Origin: Methanomicrobiales archaeon
GTDB taxonomy: Archaea > Halobacteriota > Methanomicrobia > Methanomicrobiales > JACTUA01
Direction of reading: 5' to 3'
NCBI GenBank assembly: GCA_028678905.1
Contig: JAJRCO010000106.1
Span: 1-26,498 of the forward strand
Length of the DNA stretch: 26,498 nt
Part shown: positions 24,755 to 26,498 of the stretch, piece by piece
How the letters are laid out: each line of letters begins with the position of its first letter
Position numbering within the stretch: the stretch's first letter is position 1
The notes under the pieces: model-generated
The model's input: the letters and a program-made list of their open reading frames with translations, nothing else
Told to the model about the DNA's origin: nothing
The model's database searches: none
Made by a program: the position numbers and the translations under genes

Positions 24755-24760
24755 GTTAAT

Positions 24761-25054
24761 CGCAATCGGGATTGGTTGAATGATCGGGGAGATATGACAA
24801 ACACTCGATACACCTACCTGCAGATCGGTCCTCGATCGTGTTTGTTTCGCGGGCGATTTCTTAAATGTTCTGTCCATCGCACAAGGCGAGAATCCCTCCA
24901 CCTTCGGATCGATTGTGATTGCCGGTCTTCACAGGGATTCATCGGTCGACAGAAGATGCTATCCGGATATCTATTCATAGTCATTCTTACAACCCTATCT
25001 CTCTGTACCGTTTTGCCGGAACTGATTCTTTCCCTCCACATCGAAAAGTATCGA
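24761..25054. other. Intergenic stretch with no recognised gene
   Basis: This is the remainder of the gap between the binding-protein promoter region and the 3' end of the RNase III gene. A plus-strand open frame (24749-25072) overlaps the RNase III end and has mostly random-looking composition apart from a hydrophobic stretch. No RNA fold or repeat was recognised. Confidence 0.4.
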
Positions 25055-25747
25055 TCACCTAGCGATCCCTAGTTTGTTAAGCACATTCTCTGCTGCCATC
25101 TGCTGCGCTTCGGTCTTGGACCGCCCCGTACCTCTCCCCGTACGACCCTCCACAATCACCCGGTAGGTGAAAGTGCGATCATTGTTCGGCCCCGCTACAT
25201 CGATCTCCTGGTAGTCAGGCAGACCTTTTCCCTGTTTCATCAGGTGTTCCTGGAGGATACCCTTGAAATTGGTATCCGGATCGAAATGCTCGAGTTCCGG
25301 ACCGAGCAACTTCTCGAGAAGACTATATGTCATCATCATTCCACAACGAAGGTACAGTGCACCCACCAGTGCCTCGAAGGCACCGGCGATGATCCGAGTG
25401 GTCAGGGGGGTTCCCCTGCCCCGGAGGATAAGATCCGGATCCTCGAAGCCGATGGCAAGGGTGGGGATGATGGCACCCAGATGTCGGTTCTTGGTGAATT
25501 CCATCCGCCGGGACATTCTTCCTTCGGTGAGGATCTGAGGATTTTCATAGAAAAAGCGTGCAACTACTAGGTTCAACACGCGATCGCCAAGAAATTCCAG
25601 CCGTTCGTACGAGCGGTCCCAACCCGCATACGAACGATGGGTAAGGGCCCGATCGCACATTTCGATAATCTCATCCTTCGGATCAGGAACGCCGATATGG
25701 GTCAGGAGTTGTAAGACCCTTCTTTTTCTATCCCACTCCATCGTCAT
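25055..25747 (-). CDS. rnc: Ribonuclease III
   Basis: Double-strand-specific endoribonuclease of 230 residues, with an N-terminal RNase III domain (about 8-150) and a C-terminal dsRNA-binding domain (about 158-228, ending KTEAQQMAAENVLNKLG). The signature ERLEFLGDRVL at 48-58 supplies Glu48, Glu51 and Asp55. The second catalytic segment reads IIAGAFEALVGALYL (119-133). Glu125 matches the essential second glutamate, but the acidic residue normally three positions before it (Asp114 in E. coli) is Gly122 here. RNase III is uncommon in archaea but known in some methanogens. The start is the ATG at 25747 or 25741; neither has a Shine-Dalgarno sequence. It likely acts in rRNA or mRNA processing. 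Confidence 0.93.
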   Translation of the reverse strand: MTMEWDRKRRVLQLLTHIGVPDPKDEIIEMCDRALTHRSYAGWDRSYERLEFLGDRVLNLVVARFFYENPQILTEGRMSRRMEFTKNRHLGAIIPTLAIGFEDPDLILRGRGTPLTTRIIAGAFEALVGALYLRCGMMMTYSLLEKLLGPELEHFDPDTNFKGILQEHLMKQGKGLPDYQEIDVAGPNNDRTFTYRVIVEGRTGRGTGRSKTEAQQMAAENVLNKLGIAR

Positions 25748-25868
25748 CAGCTAAGTATTAAATGATGTATGGGAAAAAAGGGACCGAAATAGGTCATGTT
25801 GTAAGCGCCCCTTTTCTTCCCGGTCGGTATCTATGGCAATCTACATGAAGATAGAAGGTTTCGAATTA

Positions 25869-26498
25869 TCAGATCGCTGTGTAGATAGCCGCCATATAGA
25901 ACAGATACAGGATACACAGCCCCACCCCCCACCACCGGACGAAACGGGACTGGCGAAAAAGGAAGGGAAACAGGGCAAGAGAAAATCCTATCAATACCAG
26001 CGTAGTGGTGAAGGTCGGAGAGGGGATCGTACCGGCCAGGGATGCCGATCCCAGGATAAACAGGAGGTTGAAGATATTGCTCCCTAGGATATTACCAATG
26101 GAAATACCATGGCTCCCTCTCAGGATAGCAACGAGCGAAGTGGCAAGCTCCGGTAACGAAGTGCCGACCGCCACGACGGAAAGACCGATCACGATGGAGG
26201 GGATTCCGAACTGCACTGCGATCTCTTCTGCACCAAGGAGCAGAAGATCGGCTCCCAGAATGACCATGCCCAGTCCTACAACAGCTAGAAGGATGGGCCG
26301 CCTCCCCCGAGGCCGCTCACGGAGCTCCATCACCACGCGGCCCCTCCAGAGAAGAGCAAGGATCGTCGCAAATCCAACCAGGAGGATGAAGCCGGATATA
26401 TAGTCAAACATGCCCCGAAGGGAGAGGAGTGCATACAGGAAGGTGCCGGAGAGCATGAGGTAGGCGATGCGTTGTAGTTCGCCATGCGAGGGAGTAAC
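25869..26498 (-). CDS. Sodium/calcium exchanger family protein, partial at the right edge
   Basis: C-terminal part of a CaCA-superfamily cation antiporter (YrbG-like). The frame is open to the last base of the window, so the N-terminus lies outside; 209 codons are visible. The second alpha repeat is intact: PSIVIGLSVVAVGTSLPELATS followed by GISIGNILGSNIFNLLFILG. These helices form the ion-binding site in the family. Several more hydrophobic helices flank it, and a basic loop (LRERPRGRRP) connects the two halves. The protein exchanges Na+ (or K+/H+) for Ca2+ across the cell membrane; the ion is inferred from the family. An internal ATG at 26456 is not the real start because the upstream codons (ELQRIAYL) fit the family. 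Confidence 0.9.
   Translation of the reverse strand, partial: VTPSHGELQRIAYLMLSGTFLYALLSLRGMFDYISGFILLVGFATILALLWRGRVVMELRERPRGRRPILLAVVGLGMVILGADLLLLGAEEIAVQFGIPSIVIGLSVVAVGTSLPELATSLVAILRGSHGISIGNILGSNIFNLLFILGSASLAGTIPSPTFTTTLVLIGFSLALFPFLFRQSRFVRWWGVGLCILYLFYMAAIYTAI

Noticed and set aside
24749..25072. Plus-strand frame of 107 codons between the binding protein and RNase III
   Set aside because: It runs into the RNase III coding end, has no start signals and its first 65 residues look random; only a short hydrophobic stretch is protein-like.
1..26498. CRISPR array, insertion sequence or prophage
   Set aside because: No spaced direct repeats, transposase or integrase motifs, or terminal inverted repeats were seen anywhere in the window.

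Overview
The window reads as chromosome of a methanogenic archaeon, most likely order Methanomicrobiales. The evidence is a translation initiation factor aIF-1A, methanogen-type DUF2121 and DUF2769 proteins, archaeal TATA boxes about 25-30 bases upstream of several leaderless starts, poly-T 3' ends, and an HTH-PAS-GAF regulator remnant of a kind common in that order. The assignment is by protein character only; nothing was searched.

Layout. 1-265: a 5S rRNA gene and its T-rich terminator. 266-3390: a lipoprotein with a C-terminal Hint (hedgehog/intein-like) domain, a badly frameshifted HTH-PAS-GAF regulator, and a small ABM-type monooxygenase. 3570-7500: a cysteine-rich DUF2769 protein, then a rightward three-gene isoprenoid set (UbiA-type prenyltransferase, geranylgeranyl-reductase-like flavoprotein, long-chain-type polyprenyl diphosphate synthase), with a hairpin in the leader and a perfect dyad before gene 2. 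7540-13430, all leftward: a probable 47-residue leaderless gene, a triple-BON protein, an exported PQQ-type beta-propeller with a C-terminal anchor, and a soluble Lon-family protease. 13549-15870: a YkgJ-type pseudogene, a DUF2121 protein, a small winged-helix-like protein and an AIM24/TIGR00266 protein. 16060-20600: a membrane protein with a C-terminal Ig-like domain, a pirin, an aldehyde dehydrogenase and an RMD1/YagE (DUF155) protein. 20670-26498, all leftward: aIF-1A, a membrane histidine kinase, the collapsed remnant of a second substrate-binding protein, the intact substrate-binding protein, RNase III, and a Na+/Ca2+ exchanger that runs off the right edge.

The set most likely to form an undescribed pathway is the prenyl operon at 4181-7498. 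The synthase would make an isoprenoid chain, the UbiA protein would attach it to an acceptor and the flavoprotein would reduce it. This resembles archaeal core-lipid synthesis, but the proteins are divergent from the classical lipid enzymes. A second candidate unit is the kinase next to a membrane-anchored binding protein with no visible transporter genes. Three separate gene remnants (1740-2827, 13549-13925, 23408-23639) in 26 kb indicate ongoing gene decay.
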